Source: Dendrolimus kikuchii (lineage: Eukaryota; Arthropoda; Insecta; Lepidoptera; Lasiocampidae). From it: DNA of 64,000 nt. The position numbers and the translations under genes were made by a program. Shown here piece by piece: positions 43,385-52,639 of this stretch (position 1 is the first letter of the stretch; every line of letters begins with the position of its first letter). Under the pieces are notes generated by a model. The model made no database searches. It saw nothing but the letters and a program-made list of their open reading frames with translations, and had not been told where the DNA came from. The DNA is taken from positions 16,864,388 through 16,928,387 of the forward strand of contig CM034406.1 in the NCBI GenBank assembly GCA_019925095.2, in the 5' to 3' direction.

Positions 43385-43464
<80 letters not shown>
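43385..43464. repeat. (TA)n microsatellite, 80 bp
   Basis: Uninterrupted TA dinucleotides between a Helitron-like 5' end and a family A fragment. ORF calls here are pure Ile-Tyr repeats and meaningless. Confidence 0.98.
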
Positions 43465-43466
<2 letters not shown>

Positions 43467-43605
43467 TGTAGACAGGTTTCAGTCTCATTTTAGACAGACA
43501 GCACATTGGTAGCACCTTTGGTGTAATAAATGTCCATAGGCGACGATAACCACTGGTCAGGTGGGCCGTCTGCCTGTCTGCAGAACTCACGCACTAAAAA
43601 AAAAA
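43465..43605 (+). mobile_element. Family A retroposon, 5'-truncated
   Basis: ACAGGTTTCAGTCTCATTTT, CATTGGTAGCACCTTTGGTG, GTCTGCCTGTCTGCAGAAC and a poly(A) tail ending GAATGG. Confidence 0.8.
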
Positions 43606-43618
43606 GAATGGCAACGGT

Positions 43619-43754
43619 ACAAGTGGCAAAACGAATCACAACAAAATTTTAACTTGAAGTTTTAAGGGTAGGTTTTCAAATTGGACAAGTACATTAACAA
43701 TCTGCCTGTAAAACTTCAAGTTAAAATTTTGTTGCCATTCGTTTTTCCACTTGT
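43619..43754. repeat. 46-bp near-perfect inverted repeat
   Basis: Arms 43619-43664 and 43709-43754 are inverted copies with 3 mismatches; AACAAAATTTTAACTTGAAG is common to both. The 44-bp loop lacks features. Transcription would give a strong hairpin. Confidence 0.92.
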
Positions 43755-44009
43755 CCGTTGAAGTTTCACTTCTACTATGTGTGCACACATTTCAATTTTT
43801 CGCAGGTTTACTGCAAATTATGATTTGGTTAGCTTTGGGTACATTTTAATGAATGCATTTTTTATTTAAATATATTTTATTTTATCAAACAAAAAAACTG
43901 AATTCGATCCGGAACCAAAAAACGCATCCATAGTCTACTCTAAAATTATGCCGCTCCTCCACGCGGCCGTAACGCTTTTTCGTGAGAGAAAAATCCTAAG
44001 ACCCCCCGA

Positions 44010-44112
44010 ATAATGGCCGGGCACTGTGACGCCATAATTATATTAAATTTGTTAAGGGGCCTCTACGTGTTGGCCTTCCCGTGGCCCCACGCAAGCCTTG
44101 AAAGACATACGT
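44010..44112 (+). mobile_element. Family B fragment (3' end)
   Basis: GGGGCCTCTACGTGTTGGCC and GTGGCCCCACGCAAGCC followed by GAAAGACATAC, with an internal deletion. Confidence 0.75.
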
Positions 44113-44701
44113 GTATAGTACGCAGTTACTAACAGTTAGTATTCATGCATATTATCAGGAAAAAAGAATATTGTGTAGAAATGATAGATGGTTTGCATTG
44201 TGAGCTGATCTGATTTGTATGCAATAAATATTGATGATAGCATGCGTCGTTGCTCGTCGCGTTCCATTTTGTATCAACTGTTTGTTGGTTTGTTTATTGA
44301 AAACAATCAGTCAATCGTTTATACAAATTATATGTTTTATATTGCCCGTTACTTTATAACTTCGTTTATAATATAAGCATGTGCCGAAAAGGCACATGAC
44401 AAATAATTATTTAGAACACCCCCCCCCCACCCCATTAGACGCCGAACTTCAGAAAAATATAATGCATGATTTCAACACTTTATTTCACTTTGCACATCTA
44501 AACATAATTCTAAGGCAACAAGGTTTTCATAATAATACAATTACTTATTTTCACAACTGTCAAAGTTATACATCGTATGCAATCACTTACATAATTTCAT
44601 AGTCTATTAAATTGATATGTGAGTAATTAATACAACTATAGTTTCATGACATATCCTATAAATACATTAGCTGCCATATATTTTATGATGGCAACACTAT
44701 T
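44113..44701. other. Unassigned AT-rich DNA
   Basis: No gene or shared repeat recognised; a C-rich run lies at 44420-44430. Confidence 0.4.
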
Positions 44702-45009
44702 CGTGCAGGAACGGAGAAAGAATACAATTTCCTGCGACCGGACGGCCTGTCGTAAGAGGCGACTTAACAACCCACAGTCAGGTGGTAGGGCATTTGCCCG
44801 ACTGGATGGCTACCAGCCCTGGTCTAAAGTATCTCGCCATAACAACCTTGAGTGGTGTTCCGGCATTAGTGACCAGGTTCCAGTCTCCCTTAAGAGAGCA
44901 GCAGCGCATTTGTAGCAACTTTGATATTGCAAATGTCCATAGGCGATGGTAACCGCTTTCCAACAAGTCGGCCGTCTGCCTGTCTGCTGATCTCCTGCAA
45001 TAAAAAAAA
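44702..45009 (+). mobile_element. Family A retroposon, full length
   Basis: CGTGCAGGAACGGAGAAAG to ATCTCCTGCAATAAAAAAAA with all internal blocks. Overlapping 89- and 62-aa ORFs are incidental. Confidence 0.9.
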
Positions 45010-45480
45010 TCTACAACTTCTTGAACTATATTTTGCTTTGTTATTTAAGATGTTGTAGAAAATATTTTTTTTGTTATTCAGTTAATTTTGAAGTCGGTTT
45101 TGTTTTTTGTTCTTTTTTTTAGTTGCGCAAATATTTGAATAGCTTTATAAAGTCTAGTCCATACTACAGGCGTCTGACAGAGACCAATACAATCCATTTT
45201 CATAATAAGATAAGCATTCGTCAGTCGCGTACAGCATCACGTCGGAGGTAGCCTACGGCGTTGGCCGCCGCCTTGAAAGTATCAAGTATATGTTCTTATT
45301 GTTCCTGTAAAAATTGTCAACCCTTTCAAATAATCTTTCTTCTGTTTGAAAGGATAACCACGACATAGAAAGATAAAGAAGATGCCTCTCAGTGCGTTGA
45401 TCATCATCATGTTGGCCATCAATTGATCATGTTGGCCAGAAGATTCCTCAAAGCTAGTAATGATAATAATTTTTTATATA
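45010..45480. other. Unassigned DNA
   Basis: A short imperfect duplication of TTGATCATCATCATGTTGGC / TTGATCATGTTGGCC occurs near 45395-45440. No gene seen. Confidence 0.4.
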
Positions 45481-45483
45481 AAA

Positions 45484-45565
45484 TTATTAGAGCTAGGCAT
45501 GTTTGCTGAAGAATTTTTACTCCGCTTCTTCTCTTCAAGCCATAACATGTTGCGAAGCGGTAGTA
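45484..45565 (+). mobile_element. L3 LINE 3' UTR scrap
   Basis: GAGCTAGGCATGTTTGCTGA and AACATGTTGCGAAGCGGTAG match L3 in order. Confidence 0.6.
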
Positions 45566-45589
45566 AATTAGATTAGGCTCCCATAGAGT

Positions 45590-45822
45590 AAATAATAACC
45601 ATAAACAAAATTAAAAGTAAATAATTAAAATCAACAAGTTGGCGGTAGGCTAAACAAAACTTTAACAATACTCGTTGACACTTGACATCTTTGTCTTTCG
45701 TGATCACGGCCACTGAAAAGTGGCCGAAACGTCGGAAAAACCAAAATCAAATAAATTACCGCGCTTAAAACCGTTAAAACGTAGTTTTATTATGTATACA
45801 AGTTGCGAAAACTTAAGAAAAT
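45590..45822 (+). mobile_element. Penelope-like (PLE) repeat, copy 2
   Basis: Same order as copy 1 (CAACAAGTTGGCGGTAGGC, CTTTAACAATACTCGTTGAC, AATTACCGCGCTTAAAACCG), then extends further to GTTGCGAAAACTTAAG. Confidence 0.5.
45696..45737 (+). ncRNA. Hammerhead-ribozyme-like motif, copy 2
   Basis: Stem I strand TTTC (45696-45699), core GTGATCA (45700-45706), C, stem II GGCCACT-GAAA-AGTGGCC (45708-45725), GAAAC (45726-45730), GTC, stem I partner GGAA. The whole 34-nt span GTGATCA...CGTC is identical to copy 1, but the stem I strands differ and still pair in both (TCC/GGA there; TTTC/GGAA here with one G-U). Confidence 0.45.
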
Positions 45823-45849
45823 ATTAGCTAGTAATGATACTAAAATATA

Positions 45850-46005
45850 TATGTTCAGGACATTTTGCCAGACGTTTTACGCCTGTCAGCTCTGGACGGA
45901 ATGCACAAGGCGTTCTCTGGATTGCATACGTGTTCAATATAATAACATATTTCGACACCCAATAGGTTTTAAAAGATACTGTAGTGCCTCGAGTATGTTT
46001 CTTCG
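45850..46005 (+). pseudogene. D LINE reverse transcriptase C-terminal relic
   Basis: Encodes FRTFCQTFYACQLWTECT and LDCIRVQYNNIFRH then RYCSASSMF, a C-terminal motif order of an insect LINE ORF2 (clade not assigned). It stops where R1-type sequence begins. The copy at 49780 starts with FCSASGMFAE and continues the same protein. Confidence 0.65.
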
Positions 46006-47005
46006 ATGATCCGCCCTGGCCTCTCCAGGCAGACGTTCTTGCCAAAGTTCGGCGCTCCCGACAGGATGTCCTCGCCCGTGGCCTGGTTTACTGCCAGGCG
46101 GAAATCGAGGTGATCAGGAAGCGGGAACCGCCTCCTTGATCGACTCTTGGTCGGTAGAGTTGGAAAACCCTGCAGCCGGCATTCTCACATTGGAGGCGAT
46201 TCGACCGCAGCTGTTGGAACGGATCTCGCGGAAACGCGGGACCCTGACCTTCAGAATGACGCAGATACTTACCGGGCACGGTTGCTTCGGTAAGTATCTG
46301 CATCAGATTGCGGACTGTCTGCCTTCACCTGAGTGCCACGAATGTGGCGCGCTTGACATGGCGTTTTATACGCTACTCGAGTGCGCAGCATGGATGTCGC
46401 AGAGGTTTGAACACGGGACGCTAGTAGGACCGATCGATTCGCTCCACAGCTTGGTGAAAGCCATTCTGCACAGCGACGATTGGGGGAGGGGGGGGGGTCG
46501 ATTTCTGCGAGACGGTAACGTCTTAAAAGGAAGCCGCAGATCGAGAAAGAGAGAGAAGGGTAAGTGCGCGTAATGACGCGCCTCCACATGGGCGCCGGCG
46601 TCAGCCGGGAGCTCGGAGGCGCAGATATGCGCATGACTTCCCTCCCTAGGATAATACCGCTTCAGGGGCCCTCATGCATCAAGGGAGCAGAGGAGTCTTC
46701 ACCCCTGTCGTCGAAGTGAGTTAGCTGTTCCAGGGGCTTTCTCAGGCACTTATTGCGCTAGGATCGGCGTGGGCGTAACTACGTTCTAAATCTCATGCCT
46801 TTCCTGCCATAAGCGGGGGGCATCGGAGGAGGGTGGTTTTAGTGGGTATTAGCCATTTTGGGCTCGAGTCTCCACACAAGCCGGTTGATTATTGTTTGGA
46901 TTGCCCCTTCTGGGAATGCCTCCATGATCGACTATGGTCTAATCCCTTGCAAAGGACCCGGTATTGTGTAAAATAGCAATAGCATTTCCCCCCGCCTGAA
47001 AAAAG
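46006..47005 (+). mobile_element. R1-clade LINE 3' end (5'-truncated)
   Basis: About 1 kb: the last part of ORF2 followed by a GC-rich 3' UTR with GGTTTTAGTGGGTATTAGCC and CCGGTTGATTATTGTTTGGA, typical of R1 elements. It interrupts D LINE sequence at its left boundary. No poly(A) is present, which is normal for R1. Confidence 0.75.
46136..46573 (+). pseudogene. R1-clade LINE ORF2 C-terminus with altered zinc knuckle
   Basis: The 145-codon open stretch (no true start; it opens at TTG) reads SLIDSWSVELENPAAG-like sequence, then LTFRMTQILTGHGCFGKYLH and the zinc-knuckle region CHECGALDMAFYTLLEC. In R1 elements this knuckle is C-x2-C-x7/8-H-x4-C; here the expected His is Tyr, so metal binding is probably lost. 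The preceding residues (DVLARGLV..AEIEVIRKRE) lie in another frame ending in a stop near 46133, indicating a frameshift around 46125-46135. It is a dead retrotransposon gene. Confidence 0.75.
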
Positions 47006-47457
47006 AAAGTATAATTGCGGCCATTGCCTGCAGGCTACAACAAACACGAATGTTTTAGTCTTTTTGCAGATTGCTGCATAGAATAATTAATTTTATGTAA
47101 AATATATGTTAATGAAACGCTTCAGTAAAGAACTGACCGACTGTCTGACTGATAGATATTTATTAATGTTAATTTTTAAGGTTTAATTTAATAATAACAT
47201 TGTATAAAATTTGTTGTAATTATGGATCTTTGTGTCTGAAATAAATAAATAATTATTATTATTATTAATTGTTTATAACCAAAACACTTGTTAAACGATA
47301 ACACGGAACACCGCAACTTAAATAAAAACCAATAAAACACAAACGATCGATTTGACGGCCATCTTTTCATGAACATATCTTTAACACACTCTCACTATTT
47401 CGGATGGATCGTTAAACGCTTCCGCAATAAACGCGGGTTTAATATTTAAAGACCCGT
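47006..47457. other. Unassigned AT-rich DNA
   Basis: Contains an (ATT)n run near 47250-47270 following GAAATAAATAAATA; no gene recognised. Confidence 0.4.
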
Positions 47458-47539
47458 CCACATTCTCGCGAGAACGCAAGAAAATCGCGAGAAATGAGAA
47501 TGTGGTACGGAATCTCTTGATGTTATCGCGAGAATGTGG
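47458..47539. repeat. Inverted repeat with CGCGAGAATGTGG motif
   Basis: CCACATTCTCGCGA (47458-47471) and TCGCGAGAATGTGG (47526-47539) are perfect inverted partners. A third degenerate copy, TCGCGAGAAATGAGAATGTGG, lies between at about 47485-47505. Confidence 0.8.
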
Positions 47540-47997
47540 AGCGCCTATAAGAATGTTAAATTGGTTCATAGTTGTTTGTAAAATATTTGATACTACGTGT
47601 ACTGTTTTATGGTAGCTTTTGAAGGAAGTAGATACTAAAAGTAATCCAAAATACGTGGGTCTTAAATAATTTAGTATAACAAAGCATAATATGAAGATCT
47701 GAAGCATTTCATGGGGCCACTGAAATGTGAAAAATGAAAAATAACATCATTTTAGGGCGAAGTTTAGTATGCCAGAATATAAGGAAAGAAAAAACATTGT
47801 GCCAATTCCAAATTATTAAGAGAAGGTAAAAGAAAACAGGGATTATAAAAACCCTAGGAAGTAGCTCTATTTTACTTATATAAAATTCGAAAATTAATTC
47901 GTTTTTTATATATTTAACCTTTAGTGAAAAATTATTAACTGATGGTGGTGGTTTATGAAGGTTTAGCGGATATGCAGACAGACGCAGAAAGCGACTT

Positions 47998-48335
47998 TAT
48001 TTTATTATTATATTAATACGTGAAGCAAAAACTTAGTACCCCTTTTTACGAAAATTGCGCAGACGGAGGAGTATGAAGTTTCGCACACTTACAGTCTATA
48101 TAGAGGAGTGCAGAATGCAAAAATTTTGTATAAAAAAATACAATAAATCAATAAAAAAATTACACACACTACCATGTATTTGACAGACACACGCATATAT
48201 ACTCTTTTGCCTAGCCTTGGCGAAATCTGTGATTATAGAAGTATAGTCTTTGACAACAGAACCTTAATAATGTTCAAACTTATAATTTAAATTAATTATG
48301 GTCAAATTTCGACCACTGGGCGACCACTAGTACTA
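47998..48335 (+). repeat. Family K repeat copy
   Basis: GTACCCCTTTTTACGAAAA to AAATTTCGACCACTGGGCG in the same order as 24143-24510. Confidence 0.7.
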
Positions 48336-49150
48336 TGTAAAGATGTGCGTATAATTAGCCTATTTTTACTCGTGCATCTTTTGAGAATAAATAGTTTATA
48401 ACTTTTAATGATATGTCGTAAGATAGAGTGGCGCTAGCGGTCATCGCGCTGCGCGTGACCTGCGTTCACTTTCATTAGATACCCTTTCTGCAACTTAACA
48501 AATGTATATCATACTGATATGTACACTTATGCTGATAACAATATCCGTGCAGGTAATTTTTAATGTTTCTTATGTTGGACCTGTAGAAAGACGATTTCGC
48601 TGTCGTAAGTCTATGTTATTTATGTAGGTATGTGAACCTTGCAAGATGTCATAATGGAACATATGAAAAATTACGACGATTTTTTAGCTTAAATCCTTAA
48701 TTTTTTTAAATATATCATTTAATCTAAATATAAATAAATATCTAGTATAATAATATTAAGATTTATTAATAAATTGACAGTGTGTCAACAATGTATTATT
48801 TATATAGTTACCCTTGTGCTTATGTTTCACCTGGGATAATGTTAGTATTAGTGTGTGTTTCACACAGATGTAGTTATGTGAAAGGCTGTGGATTCGTATT
48901 TGCCTCGATTATCTTGGATTTTGGAGATGTAATAAAATGGAAACGTTTTTGTACTGAGAGACGTATAGAAGAATGAATGACATGTAAGGAAGCGAATGAC
49001 AGATACAGACAATACAAAAAAGGTAAAAATAACATAATAACGAAATGCTGCGCTCTATTCACTATTTATCACTATGGGTTTCATGTGTTATTTTTGATGC
49101 GACATTATTATTAATTATTAACGTTAAACATTTACAGGTATCGTATGTAT
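48336..49150. other. Unassigned AT-rich DNA
   Basis: No gene or shared repeat recognised; the 64-aa ORF at 48782 lacks motifs. Confidence 0.4.
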
Positions 49151-49517
49151 TATATATATGTTATAGTCAAAGCTCGATATGCAGTCTCTTCCCGAAATGA
49201 CTGGTTTATTCTAGGTTTGACTAAGGCCTTTCGATAAAACCCGAAATAAATTCCAATTTCGGACTTTGACTAAACTATTTTTATTAACGCCTAGAAATAC
49301 CTAACTTTTTAGTCAAACGTCGAACGTAAAATAATCTGTTTTGGGCTTTGCCTAATTGATTCTAGAAGCGACTAAGGCAGTCTGTCAAACGTCGATTCGT
49401 ACTACACTTGTTACATGTTTAATGACTGTATAAATTAGTCTCTCCTAGTTTAGACAAAAGTTCGTTAGTCAAAGCCAGAAAAACTTCATTTATTTGGACT
49501 TTGACTAAGACTTTATG

Positions 49518-49779
49518 TCGGAGTTTTTGGCGGGAACTGAAAAGGGACGTTGTGCTGTGCAGTTTTATTTTCTAAAAATGTGTAAAATTACTCTAAAATG
49601 AACAATAGTTGTAGGATATTGATAGTTTTTGAGTAGTAATTATGTGTTTTTGCGAGAAATGTGAACTATATAGCCAAATGTGGCCTTTTGAGTTTTCACA
49701 AGAACTCCGTTGAATGACGTCGATTGTAGCCTACAATACAACCGCGCCTGGCTTAAAGGCCTAGTTGCCTAGCCTTAAA
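49518..49779 (+). mobile_element. Family C retroposon, 5' part (tail displaced to 50780)
   Basis: Starts GGAGTTTTTGGCGGGAAC and proceeds to CCTAGTTGCCTAGCCTTAAA. Its own poly(A) end (AAACATAAAAAAAA) is displaced to 50777-50788 by later insertions. AAGACTTTATGTC at 49505-49517 and 50789-50801 is the TSD of the original C insertion. Confidence 0.85.
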
Positions 49780-50120
49780 TTTTGTAGCGCTTCGGGCATG
49801 TTCGCCGAACAGAGAATTGCAGATTTCTTTGCGATTAGGAGGGCACGCATAGCGGGGCTCTGGGCTCGCCTCCGTGCTTCGGGCAATGGCATTCTCCGCA
49901 TGTTCTCAGATTGCCTTGACAACCCCATTTTGAGGAGTTGGCAGTCTGTGCACCGTGACATGAATGCATAACGTATGATGATTAAAATGACATCGTACTA
50001 TTTATTTTTTATTTTTTAATTTAATTTAATTTAATTTAATAACTTAATTGTAAGATTTTATATTGTAAATTGATATGGGTTATCTATTACCTGAAATAAA
50101 GAAATTATTATTATTATTAT
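49780..50120 (+). mobile_element. D LINE 3' end nested in family C
   Basis: Encodes CSASGMFAEQRIADFFAI, RIAGLWARLRASGN and LRSWQSVHRDMN, then stops at TAA near 49969-49971. The 3' UTR includes a (TTTAA)n run at about 50017-50044, ACCTGAAATAAAG and a terminal (ATT)n. The flanking TTAAA (49775-49779, 50775-50779) is a possible short TSD. The ORF is the C-terminal end of a LINE ORF2, continuing the D relic seen at 45850. Confidence 0.75.
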
Positions 50121-50124
50121 AAAT

Positions 50125-50742
50125 GTATGTCTTTGAAGACCACGGGCCATAAAAATGGCCCGGGCATTTGGAGGGCTTGCGTGGGGCCATGGGAAGGCCA
50201 ACACGTAGAGGCCCTTTGACAAATTTAATGTAAATGTGGCGTGACAATGACCGGCGATTATCCCTGTCTACACCATATAGTGTGCACCCAAGGACAAGCT
50301 CCGGCCAGTGTAAGACTATTGCGGGAAATGAGGACAAAAAGTACCGGGCTATTGGGCTAAACTGCTAGTGGTACTAGGGGTCTGGGACTATGGGGACTAT
50401 GGCGTCTGCCCGTCGCAATAATCGGGGAACATGGAAAAATGGGCAGACGGTGACTCGCCACTCCCTGCATGGGCCCCAAAAAATGCCATAGAAGACAGGG
50501 GCAACATGGGTGCGAGTGACTAAGGGGTGTCGAGAGGTGGGCTGCAGGTTCACCTCAGCTACTTCCGACGTTAGGCCATTTATCACTTCCACCCCTGGAG
50601 CTTGAGTCTTAGCTCTAGCGATCTCCACTCCGTGCCGGCCGGTTAAGGCAAGCACGGAGGCGGGGGCCTTGCCTTGGCCCCCGGAGTCAGGTACGAGGTG
50701 TCGCTACTCACCTAAGGCTTCGCCACAAAGCCCCCCTGCGGG
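50125..50742 (-). mobile_element. Family B element inserted in the D LINE (ATT)n tail
   Basis: GTATGTCTTTGAAGACCACG to CCCCCCTGCGGG, the complete element in reverse. It is flanked by ATT repeats (about 50105-50120 and 50751-50776), so it landed inside the D LINE tail. Confidence 0.85.
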
Positions 50743-50935
50743 TCGCCACATTATTATTATTATTATTATTATTATTAAACATAAAAAAAAGACTTTATGT
50801 CAGACCTGAGGTTTGATTAGAGAAACCTAGGAGCGCCAGAGCTTCGATGTTTGACTAGAACACACACTTCACTAACATTATCCCAGATGGAGCAGAGACA
50901 TTATATGGAGCACTGGCATTGAACGTTTCGAAAAA

Positions 50936-51251
50936 TTCACCCAGTACGGTCGTTGTAAGCGATTCGTCACCCATAGTGGTAATTGTAGTACATTGTCGCA
51001 ATTAATGATGATTACCGTCTCTAAATTGACTGAATTGAAAGCGATGGGTGACTGAGTTGGACAAGCTTGTTGCTAGCTTACTTCTGAATATTTTTTTGTT
51101 TTTGGTATAGTCAGTTAAATTAATATCACGTTCCTAATTGTAAAGTTTTGAACTATATTATCATTAACAACCCTATTTAGCTTTTTTTGGCAGTTGTCTC
51201 GATAACTCGTATCCTAGGTGAGGTTGAGAAGATATTCCCCGCTCATTTATT
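50936..51251. other. Unassigned DNA
   Basis: No gene or shared repeat recognised. Confidence 0.4.
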
Positions 51252-51412
51252 GAAATATACAGTTCACATTTCTCACAAAAACACATAATTACTACTCAAA
51301 AACTATCAATATCTTACAACTATTGTTCATTTTAAAGTAATTTTACACATTTTTAGAAAATAAAACGGCACAGCACAACGTCCCCTTTCGGTTCCCGCCA
51401 AAAACTCCATAA
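51252..51412 (-). mobile_element. Family C retroposon, 3' part missing
   Basis: GTTCACATTTCTCACAAAAA to GTTCCCGCCAAAAACTCC, on the minus strand. The poly(A) half is absent. Confidence 0.75.
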
Positions 51413-51557
51413 TACATACATACATATATTAGAGAATATATATATCGCATGTTCAATAATAGACTGACCGATTAGGGTTTCGGTTCAAAATGAGAAGGAG
51501 TTCATTTTAACGCCATTTATCTGCCAATGTCAGGTTTTTTCGATATATTGTATATAT

Positions 51558-51875
51558 TGATATACTAATATTATAATGTCAATGTAATGAATGTCAAAGA
51601 GGCAAGTGAGGTGTGTAAGAATAAGCCTAAATGGCACTCTGTTGTTCGTGCCTACCCCGCAAGGGAACTGGCGTGAAGTTATGTATGTATGTATGTATGT
51701 ATGTAATATTATAAAGAGGTGAAGTTTGTTTGTTGTAAGTAATCTCTTGAACTACTGAACCAATTTCTAAAATTCTTTCAACAGTAGAAAGCTACATTAT
51801 TCCTGAGGCTGTATTTGGTTGTGATTAAATAACATTTTTTTAATACGCCTAGGGAATTGATCACGGCTCAGCTAG
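51558..51875 (+). mobile_element. Helitron-like element interrupted by an RTE-like copy
   Basis: TATACTAATATTATAA on the left continues as AGAGGTGAAGTTTGTTTG at 51715, as in the uninterrupted relative at 62278. The 3' end is AGCTAG (51870-51875). Confidence 0.55.
51577..51703 (+). mobile_element. RTE-like LINE 3' fragment, 11-bp TSD
   Basis: Ends GGCGTGAAGTTATG with six tetranucleotide units; flanked by TAATATTATAA at 51566-51576 and 51704-51714. The first few bases do not match the LINE and may be filler added at integration. Confidence 0.88.
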
Positions 51876-52000
51876 CTATATTTCTATATTAAAAACACTT
51901 GACGTCGGCTTTCAACCAGATGGAGATTTTTGATTACTCGCCTTTATGAGGCACTGTTGCGAAATAGAGTAAAACTGGACTTTTCCATTATTGTTTGGGA

Positions 52001-52213
52001 TTATGACTCTACTGCTGATATTAGACGGATCAACCATTGAATCAATTTGGTTGATAGACACCACTGAAAGCACACGACCTTGTTCGATGACATTAATGGA
52101 CTTAATTTTTGTTTATATGGATCACTAGTTGATTCATCCAAATTGAAGGACAGAAATGAACCGTTTAATATCGGCTTTATACTTTCATGATTGATTTTGC
52201 CTATGTCACTCAC
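52001..52213 (-). pseudogene. Possible mobile-element coding relic
   Basis: A minus-strand ORF of 70 codons containing ESIKPILNGSFLSFNLDEST. A similar string, LKLILDGPFASFNLDNQ, is conserved in both units of the 18.2/18.8-kb duplication, also on the minus strand, and related DNA occurs at about 14803-14850. The recurring IL-G-F-SFNLD pattern suggests a shared ancestral protein segment, perhaps a transposase or LINE ORF. The family is unknown. Confidence 0.35.
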
Positions 52214-52252
52214 AAAGGTGATAAAATTATAACAAACAGGTGCATGTTAATA

Positions 52253-52433
52253 TCTTTATATATAAGTATAAAAATTGTTGTGTTCATGTGTGTTACTGAA
52301 CTCCTCTTAATTATGTGTTTAAGTGGGCCTCGGGAAGGTTTAGATTCACAATTAGACCCGGTAGGTGGCGCTGCGATCCAGTTTTAATATTTTTTTTTAT
52401 TTTGGGTTGGGTAACGTCTGCTGGGATCGCTAA
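52253..52433 (+). mobile_element. Helitron-like element
   Basis: A|TCTTTATATATAAGTAT at the start, ACCCGGTAGGTGGCGCTGCG inside, and GGATCGCTAA|T at the end. CTAA is an accepted variant of the CTRR terminus. Confidence 0.65.
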
Positions 52434-52437
52434 TACA

Positions 52438-52565
52438 ACAACAAAAATAATACTCTTTATTATACACCAACATAAGAAAAGTAATACATTTTATTGTCTT
52501 AACTATAAGGCAGTACAATGGGCGGCCTTATTGCTTGAATCAATCTCTTCCAGGCAACCTATGGA
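52438..52565 (-). mobile_element. Family M LINE 3' end
   Basis: On the minus strand GGTTGCCTGGAAGAGATTG, GGCCGCCCATTGTACTGCC and TGTATAATAAAGAGTATT: a LINE-type 3' UTR closing with an AATAAA signal. A related, split copy lies at 9090-9720. Confidence 0.65.
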
Positions 52566-52639
52566 TGGACGAGAACTTATTAAAAGTTATTTGTTGGCGT
52601 GCAGTACAAAATTATACTATAAATTATAATAATTAATTA

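Larger units (their letters stand above)
49190..50930. repeat. Host repeat with scattered TTTGACTAA / TTAGTCAAA motifs
   Basis: In 49190-49517 and again after the insertion (50802-50930) there are repeated GACTTTGACTAA-type motifs in both orientations (for example near 49216, 49263, 49315, 49468, 49498). This arrangement suggests a palindromic or subterminally repeated DNA element. The composite insertion 49518-50788 interrupts it. Confidence 0.4.

Noticed and set aside
43385..43464. Coding sequence (Ile-Tyr repeat ORF)
   Set aside because: Translation of a (TA)n microsatellite.
46485..46500. Programmed frameshift site at the G-run in the R1 ORF
   Set aside because: A plain homopolymer in a dead copy; R1 elements are not known to shift there and the frame is already broken upstream.
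47245..47275. CRISPR-like or other spaced repeat array
   Set aside because: Only a short (ATT)n run; no spacer structure anywhere in the window, and the DNA is eukaryotic.
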